A DNA stretch of 20,089 nucleotides, from contig WVZH01000276.1 of NCBI GenBank assembly GCA_011772595.1, positions 26,635 to 46,723 of the forward strand. The letters run 5' to 3'. The DNA is from Anaerolineales bacterium. Lineage in GTDB: Bacteria > Chloroflexota > Anaerolineae > Anaerolineales > E44-bin32. Each line of letters begins with the position of its first letter. The first letter of the stretch is position 1. This document shows positions 1 through 6,699 of the stretch, in pieces. The notes beneath the pieces were generated by a model. The model saw only the letters and a program-made list of their open reading frames with translations, was not told where the DNA came from and made no database searches. The position numbers and the translations under genes were made by a program.

Positions 1-352
1 CGCCCACTCGCTCGCCGAGCCCTCTCGCCAATTGGATACATTCTTCCATGGTCGCCCCCGCGAGGGGGACGAAAGGCACGACGTCCGTGGCGCCGATGCG
101 TGGATGTTCCCCCGCTTGCTTGTCCATGTCGATCAGGTCAGCTGCCTTCGCGATCGCTGCGTACGCCGCTTCGGCGACGGCATCCGGCGTTCCGGCGAAG
201 GTGATCACGGTGCGATTGTGGTCCGCGTCGCTGTGGCGGTCGAGCACGTAGACGCCGCGTACAACGGCAATGGCGGTTTCGATGGCTGCGATCACCTCCG
301 GGCGACGGCCTTCGGAGAAGTTGGGGATGCACTCAACGATTTTTCGGGGCAT
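1..352 (-). CDS. ftcD: Glutamate formimidoyltransferase, N-terminal part (runs off left edge)
   Basis: The minus strand reads open from an ATG at 352 to the window edge, giving 117 codons and no stop. The N-terminus has the family signature IVECIPNFSEGRRPEVI (residues 5-21), followed by SDADHNRTVITF near residues 40-51 and GEHPRIGATDVVPFVPLAG near residues 84-102. These are hallmark stretches of the formiminotransferase N-terminal subdomain, including the His of DADHN. The family moves the formimino group from formimidoylglutamate to tetrahydrofolate in cytosolic histidine degradation. A GGAGGT Shine-Dalgarno (357-362) lies five bases before the start, and a consensus -10 box lies about 32 bases upstream. 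The rest of the gene, including any cyclodeaminase fusion, is outside the window. The identification is firm; whether it is mono- or bifunctional cannot be seen. Confidence 0.93.
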   Translation of the reverse strand, partial: MPRKIVECIPNFSEGRRPEVIAAIETAIAVVRGVYVLDRHSDADHNRTVITFAGTPDAVAEAAYAAIAKAADLIDMDKQAGEHPRIGATDVVPFVPLAGATMEECIQLARGLGERVG

Positions 353-384
353 GAGGACCTCCACGCGTGGGTCAGCATGACCTC

Positions 385-414
385 ATTATAGCCCTTTCGA
401 AGTCTGATGACTTC
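385..414 (-). promoter_or_regulatory. Promoter with internal palindrome for the formimidoyltransferase gene
   Basis: On the minus strand an exact TATAAT lies at 385-390, about 32 bases before the ATG. Just upstream is a perfect inverted repeat, GAAGTC-4-GACTTC (399-414). No good -35 box sits at 17 bp; the nearest candidate, TTGAAG, is about 20 bp away and overlaps the palindrome. The palindrome's place between -35 and -10 suggests an operator. This is inference only. Confidence 0.45.
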
Positions 415-851
415 AAAGCGAGTGAGGGTGATGGAGGGGGAACGCGGGAAAAGCGTGGTGGATTCGAGAGGTTATACAGGTGTGTACACCATGTCCATAA
501 AGCTGGGTGGGACCTGACGAAACCAAAGATATGCATTCATTTAGGGCGGAAGGTACAACGGTTGAATCAGGACGTCAGGTATTGTAGGATGGTATTGGTA
601 TAGCGCACCCACAGTGAGATGTACGTATTGGCCTTGGCGCGTTGGAAATCAGGCAACTTCGTCGCAGAACAGAACCCCGACTTCGCTTGAGGACGGGGTC
701 TTTTTTCCGCTTTTGATCTTTGCGCAGATCATGAATAAATGAGTGTGCACTTATGCGGAGAATACGTGAAATTGATTCCGCCCTTCACGCAAATTGGGGG
801 ATCGGTTGAATTTTTTCTCATCTTCACTAGATAGGAGCACTTGACGAAGCG
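391..851. other. Gene-poor spacer between divergent genes
   Basis: No convincing protein gene is seen on either strand in this spacer. It contains a strong terminator at 675-706, annotated separately, and a short palindrome GGTGT-GT-ACACC near 480-491. The 78-codon GTG frame at 367-603 lacks a Shine-Dalgarno and any recognisable motif. The terminator has no visible gene ahead of it, so an unannotated transcript may lie in 400-675. Confidence 0.5.
675..706 (+). terminator. Rho-independent terminator without an obvious upstream gene
   Basis: The stem is CCCCG (675-679) with CGGGG (694-698). One A/A mismatch follows, then CTTC (681-684) with GAGG (689-692), closing a GCTT loop. The run TCTTTTTT (699-706) follows directly. 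This is a classic intrinsic terminator on the plus strand. It lies 146 bp before the HD hydrolase gene, so it would insulate that gene from upstream transcription or end a short RNA. Confidence 0.8.
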
Positions 852-1466
852 ATGAGCGTAAAGGATCGCTGGGAAACGGTACTGTCGAGCGCTGGCCTCC
901 ATGATCCCGGAGGGCAGATCTTCATCGAGCTCGAGGGCTTGTACTCAGAGCCTCATCGGAAGTACCACAACATGAAGCATGTCACAGACAGCCTGCAACA
1001 TCTCGACGCCAATCCCTTGCCCGGAACCAACGCGATCGCCCTTGAAATTGCGATCTGGTTCCATGACGCCATCTACACTCCTCTTCGAGGCAACAACGAA
1101 TGGGCCAGCGCTGAACTGGCGACTCAACGCCTTTCCGAACTTGGTGCAGACAATCGCCTCCAACAAACGGTTCACCGCCTGATCATGGTCACAGCCCACA
1201 CCGGGCAGCCTACTGACCTCGATGAATCGCTTATGGCCGACATCGATCTGGCGATTCTTGGCAGCGATCGGGAGACCTTTGAGACCTATGAATACTCCAT
1301 CCGGCGTGAATACCGTCTTGTTCCAGGTCCTATCTATCGTCGCAAGCGCAAGGCCATTCTTCAATCCTTTCTCTCACGCTCATCCATCTACAACACATCA
1401 CCATTCATAGATGCCCGTGAAGATCTCGCGAGGTCCAATCTAAAGTGGGCTATCTCCAGGCTGTGA
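852..1466 (+). CDS. HD-domain hydrolase-like protein (COG4339 type)
   Basis: This is a 204-residue soluble protein. It contains Y-H-N-M-K-H-V at residues 38-44 and W-F-H-D at 69-72, with a following N-E-W-A-S-A helix and a later M-A-D-I-D-L stretch. The His pair, the HD doublet and the downstream Asp fit the metal-binding HD fold of the COG4339 group of predicted phosphohydrolases. The substrate of this group is unknown. The chosen ATG is the first in a frame that begins just after a stop. The nearest AGGAG lies 14 bases upstream, which is too far for good spacing, so initiation may be weak. A likely attC recombination site begins 28 bp after the stop and lies in the cassette orientation. This gene could therefore be an integron cassette. 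Confidence 0.85.
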   Translation: MSVKDRWETVLSSAGLHDPGGQIFIELEGLYSEPHRKYHNMKHVTDSLQHLDANPLPGTNAIALEIAIWFHDAIYTPLRGNNEWASAELATQRLSELGADNRLQQTVHRLIMVTAHTGQPTDLDESLMADIDLAILGSDRETFETYEYSIRREYRLVPGPIYRRKRKAILQSFLSRSSIYNTSPFIDAREDLARSNLKWAISRL

Positions 1467-1494
1467 TCCTTGAGGCAGAGAAAGAGGAACCTAC

Positions 1495-1569
1495 GCCTAA
1501 CAAATCACTGCAGCGGATCCTACGGTCCGCTTCGCGGCTGGTTGGGCCGCTGAATTCCAGCCGTTATGC
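1495..1569 (+). mobile_element. Integron attC-like recombination site
   Basis: The left end is GCCTAAC (1495-1501), which matches the R'' consensus RYYYAAC. The right end is GTTATGC (1563-1569), one base off the R' consensus GTTRRRY. Inside are complementary L''/L' arms, CAGCGG (1511-1516) and CCGCTG (1547-1552). Their spacers to the outer boxes differ by one base (9 versus 10), as expected for extrahelical bases. A central hairpin CCGC-TTC-GCGG (1527-1537) lies in the variable region. The 75-bp length is within the usual attC range. No integrase is in the window. It directly follows the HD hydrolase gene in the orientation expected for a cassette. Confidence 0.72.
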
Positions 1570-1601
1570 AAGCGCTTGCTGTATCACAAGGAGATTGTCC
1601 A

Positions 1602-2030
1602 ATGGGGTCACTTGCAGATCTAATACTCGCGTTATCGAGCGATACTCCAGCTATTGTGGCATCCGAATACCCGCTTGCTTCTTTCAAGGGTATCAATGCT
1701 GATGGTCTTGATCCGCTAAAACTTGCAGCACTCCATTCCGTGTTCACCGCTGAGGATTTCAATAGTTTACTTGAGCACTATAAGCCCATTGCTGAGTCAT
1801 CTAGCAGTGGTCCATGGCTTATCAAATTTCCTGACGAACTGATCAAGGTTCTCGCCGAGCTTGCCCCTCATGACCATGCTTCAATTGCGGCGAAGTGGGC
1901 GTCCACCGATCCATTACAAGAGGAAGGGTGGTCAGAGCAGGATGCGGAACAGTTTCTCGATCGAATTGCATATTATGCTCAGACCGCATTTTTTGAAGAC
2001 AAGAATTTGTTTCTATGGATTTATGGCTGA
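1602..2030 (+). CDS. Uncharacterised protein, 142 residues
   Basis: The start is placed at the ATG at 1602 because AAGGAG (1588-1593) lies eight bases ahead. An earlier in-frame ATG at 1566 sits inside the attC-like right end and has no such site. The product is soluble and helical-looking with no signal or membrane segment. Visible features are S-L-A-D-L-I-L-A-L near the N-terminus, D-G-L-D-P-L-K-L-A-A-L-H in the first third, a G-W-S-E-Q-D-A-E segment and an aromatic C-terminus F-L-W-I-Y-G. I do not recognise the family. It follows the attC-like site by 32 bp, so it may be the next cassette, but I found no second attC after it. Confidence 0.8.
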   Translation: MGSLADLILALSSDTPAIVASEYPLASFKGINADGLDPLKLAALHSVFTAEDFNSLLEHYKPIAESSSSGPWLIKFPDELIKVLAELAPHDHASIAAKWASTDPLQEEGWSEQDAEQFLDRIAYYAQTAFFEDKNLFLWIYG

Positions 2031-2237
2031 TCGACATCCGCCACCTGGCCGATCGCTAGAGCCGAACGGGGATCGTGTCAAGTTGGGCGAACGGTGCGTG
2101 GCGAGTTGCATACGATAATGCTGGATAGGGATAGGCTAAGAGTTGGAGGAGTTGTATAACCTGGTGCCTCAGTTCAAGGCCGTTCGTTGGCGCTATTGTG
2201 AGAAAAACAATCGTGACTTTAAAGAAGGAGTAAGGTC

Positions 2238-3395
2238 ATGTCAGTCAAACGACTTGAGCACATCACACAGATCGGTGTCGAACAGATGGGCGATCTTGCA
2301 GATAGCCTTGAGGATTCCGATGTGCTGCGACTTGAGAATCTGGATACGGACCTACGCCCTCCACAATCTGCCCTTGATTTCACCAAGGAGGCGGTAGATG
2401 ACGATAACGCCAATAGTTATCTTCCGTTTTTCGGTCTTAATTCAATGCGTCAAGCCGCAACCAGGCTTGTTGAGCAACAATCGGGGCAGGAATATGACTG
2501 GAGGACCGAGTGTGTTATCAGCGCAGGTGGATTATCAGGGATTCTGAATGTGTTGTTTGCCAGTTTGGAACCAGGGGATGAAGTATTGATGACCGATCCG
2601 ATATATGTTGGATTGATAAACCGCGTTCGTCTTGCGGGTGGCGTGCCGCGCTTCGTGCCACTGATGCCATCGGCTGATGGGTGGAGATTGGAAACCGATG
2701 CTCTGGCAGAGATTGACCCTGGACCGGTGAGAGCTGCTCTCCTGATGAGTCCATCGATGCCAACCGGAGCCGTTTTCACTCGTGATGAATGGCAGTCATT
2801 CGTTGACTTCTGTCAACGTGCAGATTGTTGGCTTATCAATAACTCTGCGATGGAACGCCTTTTGTTTAACGATCACCCGGTTATTCATCCAGCATCATTC
2901 CCAGGCATGCGTGAAAAAATTGTCACGGTTGGCTCGGCGTCAAAAGAATATCGAATGATCGGCTGGCGAGTGGGCTGGGTCGTTGGACCAGCGAACTTGA
3001 TTGCCGATGTCGCTCGTGTCAGTATCTCGAACGTCGTTTGTCAAACTGGTATTGCCATGGGAGCCGTCGCTACTGCCATCAATGATCCGAACGATGGGAT
3101 TCAAGAGTGCGTCGATGAATGGCAGCGCCGTTGCGAACTTTTATTAGATGAATTAGCCGATTTCACCGTCATTCCGCCACATGGGGGATGGTCATTTCTA
3201 GTCGATGTTTCCCCGCTGGGGTTAGATGGCCCTGCGGCGTCAAAGCGCTTATTAGAAGTGGGTAAGATCGCGACCACACCTATGGTAAATTGGGGCAGTG
3301 AGAATAGCCGTAAATACGTGCGCATCGTTTATTCCAATGAGACGGTTCAACGACTGCATGGCACTGGAAAACGTTTCAGGCGTTCGTTGATTTGA
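2238..3395 (+). CDS. Fold-type-I PLP aminotransferase-like enzyme with altered active site
   Basis: This is a 385-residue full-length class I/II aminotransferase-like protein with AAGGAG upstream. The PLP lysine is K236 in S-A-S-K-E-Y-R, and R244 follows eight residues later as in aspartate aminotransferase (K258/R266). A C-terminal Y-V-R-I-V-Y segment likely supplies the carboxylate-binding Arg. Three usual cofactor contacts are replaced: the Asn before P-T-G is M174 (S-P-S-M-P-T-G), the Asp that pairs with the pyridine nitrogen is N202, and the Tyr three residues later is M205. The 28-residue spacing between M174 and N202 equals N194 to D222 in aspartate aminotransferase, so the alignment is secure. 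Substrate and reaction cannot be assigned. It may belong to an unusual subfamily, use PLP differently, or have lost transaminase activity. Confidence 0.88.
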   Translation: MSVKRLEHITQIGVEQMGDLADSLEDSDVLRLENLDTDLRPPQSALDFTKEAVDDDNANSYLPFFGLNSMRQAATRLVEQQSGQEYDWRTECVISAGGLSGILNVLFASLEPGDEVLMTDPIYVGLINRVRLAGGVPRFVPLMPSADGWRLETDALAEIDPGPVRAALLMSPSMPTGAVFTRDEWQSFVDFCQRADCWLINNSAMERLLFNDHPVIHPASFPGMREKIVTVGSASKEYRMIGWRVGWVVGPANLIADVARVSISNVVCQTGIAMGAVATAINDPNDGIQECVDEWQRRCELLLDELADFTVIPPHGGWSFLVDVSPLGLDGPAASKRLLEVGKIATTPMVNWGSENSRKYVRIVYSNETVQRLHGTGKRFRRSLI

Positions 3396-3471
3396 CAATC
3401 TTACTTCGTTGATAAATTGGTTTTCAATATGGTGAATGTTCGATTTCAAGAAGGTTAACCAATCGCTGAAA

Positions 3472-3529
3472 GCCCGCGGCGGAGTTCATCATGAGCTATG
3501 TCGATGACACAGGATGAACTCCCCGGGGC
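3472..3529. repeat. Long interrupted inverted repeat (hairpin)
   Basis: GGAGTTCATC (3481-3490) and GATGAACTCC (3513-3522) form a perfect 10-bp stem with a 22-base loop. Beyond it, CGG/CCG and GCCC/GGGC extend the stem to 17 pairs with two single-base bulges on the left arm. There is no T-run on the plus side, so a simple terminator is unlikely. TCATC (3486-3490) can also pair with GATGA (3503-3507) inside the loop, giving two exclusive folds. Confidence 0.7.
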
Positions 3530-3646
3530 TGCATGGCGAATTTCTTAATATGATGATCTCGGGGGGTGGCGATAAGCTGGAGATTGAACGGAACTCGGCG
3601 CCTCCCCGCGAAGAACGCTGGACAGACTCTGGCCTATTCTGCCACG

Positions 3647-3719
3647 ACAGGCAGCCTGACCTGACTGCCTGTACCTGGCACAGGTGGACGGATAATCCGG
3701 GGCTCGAAGCCGTACGTCC
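3647..3719 (+). repeat. Diverged intergenic element, copy A (possible structured RNA)
   Basis: Three stems follow in order: ACAGGCAG (3647-3654) with CTGCCTGT (3665-3672), ACCTG (3673-3677) with CAGGT (3681-3685), and GGACG (3686-3690) with CGTCC (3715-3719). The third encloses GGCT-cga-AGCC (3701-3711). Positions 3682-3717 match 5122-5157 at 28 of 36 bases without gaps. The preceding TGCCTGTA block also matches at 11 of 12. The element ends 130 bp before the GYD gene. Confidence 0.55.
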
Positions 3720-3849
3720 GCAACCCAATGTGTGTGGAAAGAGGGCGTCCCAATCTTGACTTGTTCTATTGACTAGCTCCCGGATGAAGAAGAATCAGTT
3801 CGTGTCTTGGTCCTAGCATCAAGAAAGCATATTCAGCAGGAGGTGAAAG

Positions 3850-4170
3850 TTGGCCAAGTATCTTTTCCAAGGTTCGTATACTGAAGAAGGTTTGAAGGGA
3901 CTCCTCAAGGAAGGGGGTTCTAAACGACGTGAGGCGGCGGAGCAGGTGATAAAGAGTGTCGGTGGCACATTGGAGGCGTACTATTTTGCCTTTGGTGACA
4001 ATGACTTTTACGTCATTGCCGACCTACCGGACAATGTGAGCACCACTGCCGTATCACTGGTGGTCAACGACAGCGGGGCTGTCGAAGTTCAAACCGTTGT
4101 TCTCCTCACGCCCGAAGAGGTCGACCAGGCGGTTAGGAAGACCGTTGATTATCGCCCACCAGGGCAGTAG
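3850..4170 (+). CDS. GYD-domain protein
   Basis: This is a 106-residue protein with a TTG start, preceded by a strong AGGAGGTGA four bases upstream; no ATG competes. The order K-Y-L-F-Q-G-S-Y-T-E-E-G-L-K-G-L at the N-terminus, G-G-T-L-E-A-Y-Y-F-A-F-G-D-N-D in the middle and a final valine-rich strand ending in L-L-T-P-E-E-V fits the small ferredoxin-like GYD family (PF08734). Members are cytosolic and of unknown biochemical role. It stands alone, with 130 bp of structured DNA before it and 353 bp after it. No operon partner is visible. Confidence 0.85.
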   Translation: MAKYLFQGSYTEEGLKGLLKEGGSKRREAAEQVIKSVGGTLEAYYFAFGDNDFYVIADLPDNVSTTAVSLVVNDSGAVEVQTVVLLTPEEVDQAVRKTVDYRPPGQ

Positions 4171-4523
4171 CAAAACCGTTGGGAAAAGTTAGGGAAATTT
4201 GACACCAAAAGCAGGGTTCATCTCCGTAGTGATCCTGCATATGTGTCCGCGCTGAATTCTCATACCGCCCGTATTCCAACGGAGTCCGGATAAGCCGGTG
4301 TCATAGTGCTCGTATGTGAATACAAGCTACTGAGCGATTTCATTTTGTTATGGCTCTCATGTGGCGCTTAGCTTAGAATTGTTCCGAAGGTTGAAATTCG
4401 ACGGCTGAGAATCTATCGGTTTGCCTTTGAAACGTTTATGCAGACTATTACTCATTAATTCCCAGGAAAATTCTAAGTTTCCTTGTAGAGCGGTCTTCAA
4501 ATACCAATTCGAGGAGGCATAGG
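4171..4523. other. Spacer without a recognised gene
   Basis: No coding frame with motif or ribosome site is seen. There are short hairpins ATAC-5-GTAT near 4262-4275 and CCGG-5-CCGG near 4285-4300. A 9-bp inverted repeat CTTAGAATT (4372-4380) / AATTCTAAG (4469-4477) is separated by 88 bp. None is strong enough to name. Confidence 0.4.
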
Positions 4524-4898
4524 ATGGATTGCCCTAAATGCGGCTCTGACATGTCGATCGTGCAGTATGGTTCTATCGAGGTTCATCGTTGCAACGGCTG
4601 TTCGGGTATTTGGTTTGACATGCTGGAGAAGGAGTCTTTAAAAGCTCTCGAAGGATCAGAGGTGATTGATACAGGTGATTCCGAGATTGGAAAGGAATAT
4701 GATCCTGTTGACCGTATTGAGTGCCCTGTATGTGATACCCAGATGATACGTATGGTCGATCGAGAACAATGGCACATATGGTTTGAAAGTTGCCCGACGT
4801 GTTACGGAGCATTTTTTGACGCGGGGGAATTCAAAGACTACAAGCAAAAAACTATTACGGATTTCTTTAGAAGTCTGTTGGCAAAAGAGCGAAAGTAA
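4524..4898 (+). CDS. Double zf-TFIIB-like zinc-ribbon protein
   Basis: This is a 124-residue protein with GGAGGCATAGG before the ATG. It contains two zinc ribbons of the zf-TFIIB type (PF13453). The first has C3-x2-C6 and C23-x2-C26 followed by S-G-I-W-F-D-M-L-E. The second has C67-x2-C70 and C90-x2-C93 followed by G-A-F-F-D-A-G-E-F. The aromatic-Asp-x-x-Glu tail after each second knuckle is the family signature. A Lys-rich helix ends the protein. No membrane segment is present. Proteins of this type are common but without established function; nucleic-acid or protein binding is a guess. It is monocistronic by spacing. Confidence 0.9.
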   Translation: MDCPKCGSDMSIVQYGSIEVHRCNGCSGIWFDMLEKESLKALEGSEVIDTGDSEIGKEYDPVDRIECPVCDTQMIRMVDREQWHIWFESCPTCYGAFFDAGEFKDYKQKTITDFFRSLLAKERK

Positions 4899-5206
4899 TG
4901 TCCAAGGATGTCGATTTGTATCTTATCTGAGTGTTCGAAAAACGAATGTGCCTACACGGCGTGCAACATTTGTTTTTAGCCGATCCCATAGGCATTGTGA
5001 AATTTAAAGGATGTTTTCGCAATAAGGATCCTGAATATTTAGTCTGATTTCCAAAGGAGCGGCTCCTTGGATGAGAACTAGGACAGGATTTCTTTCCTGC
5101 CTGTATCTGTGATGCATGCATAGGTAGAAGGACAATCCGGGGTTCAACACCGTTCGTGAACGTCTTCAGCGATCGGATCATTTGTGAGAAAGAAGGAAAT
5201 AAGACG
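4899..5206. other. Structured spacer before the tandem NTF2-like gene
   Basis: The spacer holds a compact hairpin (5051-5070: CCAAAGGAG-CGG-CTCCTTGG, eight pairs with one bulged A) followed 12 bases later by copy B of the intergenic element. No gene is supported. The hairpin has no T-run after it. Confidence 0.5.
5083..5167 (+). repeat. Diverged intergenic element, copy B (possible structured RNA)
   Basis: This copy keeps the same stem order as copy A at 3647-3719: ACAGG (5083-5087) with CCTGT (5100-5104), ATCT (5105-5108) with AGGT (5122-5125), and GAAG (5127-5130) with CTTC (5164-5167) continued by AC/GT across one bulge. An inner GGT/ACC hairpin lies at 5141-5151. The outer stem has different bases on both sides from copy A (GGACG/CGTCC) yet still pairs. 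It ends 39 bp before a start codon. Confidence 0.55.
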
Positions 5207-6043
5207 ATGAAAGAAACGGTTCTCTCTCTCGAGAAAGGCGCCATGGAACGCTGGCGCAATGGGGATCCCTGGGGCTTCGTAGAACTCAGCGCTGAGGATC
5301 TGACTTATGTAGATCCCCAGCTAACCAAGCCCATCGTCGGCTTAGATGAGTACAAGACCTACATGAAGCAGCTTGAGGGGAAGGTCCACTACCAGGGTTC
5401 GGAATTTATCGATCCCAGAGTAGAAGTCGCCGGGAATGCGGCTGTATTGTCGTATAACTATCGCTCTTCAACCACCACGCCAGAGGGGGCGATCACGGGC
5501 CAAACCCTCTGGAATGCGACGGAGGTGTACTTCAAGCGAGAGGATCAACCAAGAATCGTCCATACGCATTGGTCCTATGTCCTGCAGAAGCTCCCCGAGA
5601 GCTTGGAAATCCCTGTTCCGGTGCAGATATCTCGCAGGGATTATGAGGGGACGTTGGGCGAGATCATGGCACTCGAATCGGCGGCGATGGAGCGGTGGCG
5701 CAAGGGAGATCCTTGGGGTTTCACCGAAATCAGCGCTCCGGATGTGACGTACTTCGACACAGGGACACCGCAACGAATCAATGGCTTGGAGGTCTTGAAA
5801 GCCGAGTATGCGCAACGCGAGGGTAACATCTTCTACGACGTCATGGATTTCATCGACCCCAGAGTCCATGTCTGTGGGGAAATGGCCGTGTTGACATATC
5901 GTTTCTTGTCCACCTGGCTGAATAGGGATGGTTCAGTTGCAAACAGGACTCCCTGGAACTGCACCGAGGTCTTCGTGAGAATCAAGGACCAATGGAGGAT
6001 CGTCCACACCCATTGGTCGTACATTAAAGGCGAGAGGATCTGA
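5207..6043 (+). CDS. Tandem NTF2/SnoaL-like protein (two copies of one domain)
   Basis: The ATG at 5207 is chosen because GAAGGAAA lies eight to twelve bases ahead; an in-frame ATG at 5156 lies inside the upstream repeat element. The 278-residue product is an internal duplication. A-M-E-R-W-R-N-G-D-P-W-G-F near residue 12 recurs as A-M-E-R-W-R-K-G-D-P-W-G-F near residue 158, F-I-D-P-R-V occurs in both halves, and each half ends in R-I-V-H-T-H-W-S-Y. This matches SnoaL-like/DUF4440 members of the NTF2 fold, each half about 120 residues. The conserved W, D and H residues line the cone-shaped pocket in this fold. The fold is used by isomerases, hydrolases and binding proteins, so no reaction can be named. 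No signal peptide is present. Confidence 0.85.
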   Translation: MKETVLSLEKGAMERWRNGDPWGFVELSAEDLTYVDPQLTKPIVGLDEYKTYMKQLEGKVHYQGSEFIDPRVEVAGNAAVLSYNYRSSTTTPEGAITGQTLWNATEVYFKREDQPRIVHTHWSYVLQKLPESLEIPVPVQISRRDYEGTLGEIMALESAAMERWRKGDPWGFTEISAPDVTYFDTGTPQRINGLEVLKAEYAQREGNIFYDVMDFIDPRVHVCGEMAVLTYRFLSTWLNRDGSVANRTPWNCTEVFVRIKDQWRIVHTHWSYIKGERI

Positions 6044-6090
6044 CCTCTCAACCCGCGTTCGTAAGTTCATTGGGTAACCAGAGAGCGTGA

Positions 6091-6111
6091 TTGGGTGGAT
6101 TGGTCACCCAA
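6091..6111 (+). other. Hairpin after the tandem NTF2-like gene
   Basis: TTGGGTG (6091-6097) and CACCCAA (6105-6111) form a perfect 7-bp stem with a 7-base loop, 48 bases after the stop. No T-run follows on the plus strand, so it may stabilise the 3' end rather than terminate. Confidence 0.45.
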
Positions 6112-6273
6112 AAGCTTGTGGTCGACATCCGGCTGTAAAGTATTCCGCGCTGGGGTTTGATCTGTCAGATATTTGATGGCACGCTGTCCGGAATAGCGTG
6201 TTTGACAATTGTAGGATATTCAGGGTGGGTGATTCGGTCATGGCGAGTGATGACCTTCTGGAAAGGTACTAGA

Positions 6274-6699
6274 GTGAAGACATCTCAAGAAACAAAAGAC
6301 TCACCTCAGAATCCCAGTAACAAAGCCATCGATAGAATACGGATCTTCAATAAATACATTTTCAATCGGATAACTTTGACATTTGCAGAGAGAGGGCCAT
6401 TCTCTGTCGTCTATCATATCGGCTGGCGCAGTGGTCGAACCTATCGAACACCGGTTCTTGCATCCTTTGTCGGTGAGACGATCATCATCCCGCTCTCATA
6501 TGGCGAAAATGTTGATTGGCTCCGGAATATTCTCGCACGAGGTGGATGCGAGATTGTCCGAAAGAACAAAAGGATAGCGGCAACAAAGCCGGAAGTGCTT
6601 GATTCGACGGCTGCATTTGCGATACTACCTGAAAACCGTCGCAAATTGCTTGAACGCTTCAAGGTGGAAAAGTTTCTTCGTTTGCAAGCGATTGAATAG
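6274..6699 (+). CDS. F420H2-type nitroreductase family protein (DUF385-like)
   Basis: I place the start at GTG 6274, seven bases after GGAAAGG, giving 141 residues, the usual size. The frame opens further upstream (TTG 6157, ATG 6250), but that extension looks noncoding. The core I-F-N-K-Y-I-F-N-R, then G-W-R-S-G-R-T-Y-R-T-P-V, then I-I-I-P-L-S-Y-G and D-W-L-R-N-I-L-A-R-G-G is the split-barrel signature of the deazaflavin (F420)-dependent nitroreductase family (PF04075). The G-x-R-S-G-R-x-R-T-P segment contacts the cofactor phosphate tail in this family. The substrate is unknown. A second split-barrel protein is encoded at 8747-9205. Confidence 0.82.
   Translation: MKTSQETKDSPQNPSNKAIDRIRIFNKYIFNRITLTFAERGPFSVVYHIGWRSGRTYRTPVLASFVGETIIIPLSYGENVDWLRNILARGGCEIVRKNKRIAATKPEVLDSTAAFAILPENRRKLLERFKVEKFLRLQAIE

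Larger units (their letters stand above)
3396..3849. other. Structured spacer before the GYD gene
   Basis: No protein gene is supported here. The spacer holds a long interrupted hairpin (3472-3529) and one copy of a diverged intergenic repeat (3647-3719), both annotated separately. An 81-codon frame at 3514-3759 overlaps both structures, shows no Shine-Dalgarno or motif, and is treated as chance. Confidence 0.5.

Noticed and set aside
367..603. 78-codon plus-strand frame starting with GTG
   Set aside because: No Shine-Dalgarno and no motif, and it overlaps the promoter region of the minus-strand formimidoyltransferase gene.
2031..2237. Search for a second attC after the 1602-2030 gene
   Set aside because: No RYYYAAC/GTTRRRY pair with complementary inner arms was found, so a multi-cassette array cannot be claimed.
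3514..3759. 81-codon plus-strand frame
   Set aside because: It lies across a hairpin arm and a diverged repeat whose variation fits RNA-like stems rather than codons. No ribosome site.
4284..4320. Possible third copy of the A/B element (CGGATAA...CCGG)
   Set aside because: Only short blocks agree and the stem order of copies A and B is not kept.
4372..4477. 9-bp inverted repeat CTTAGAATT / AATTCTAAG
   Set aside because: The arms are AT-rich and 88 bp apart with nothing mobile between them; probably chance.
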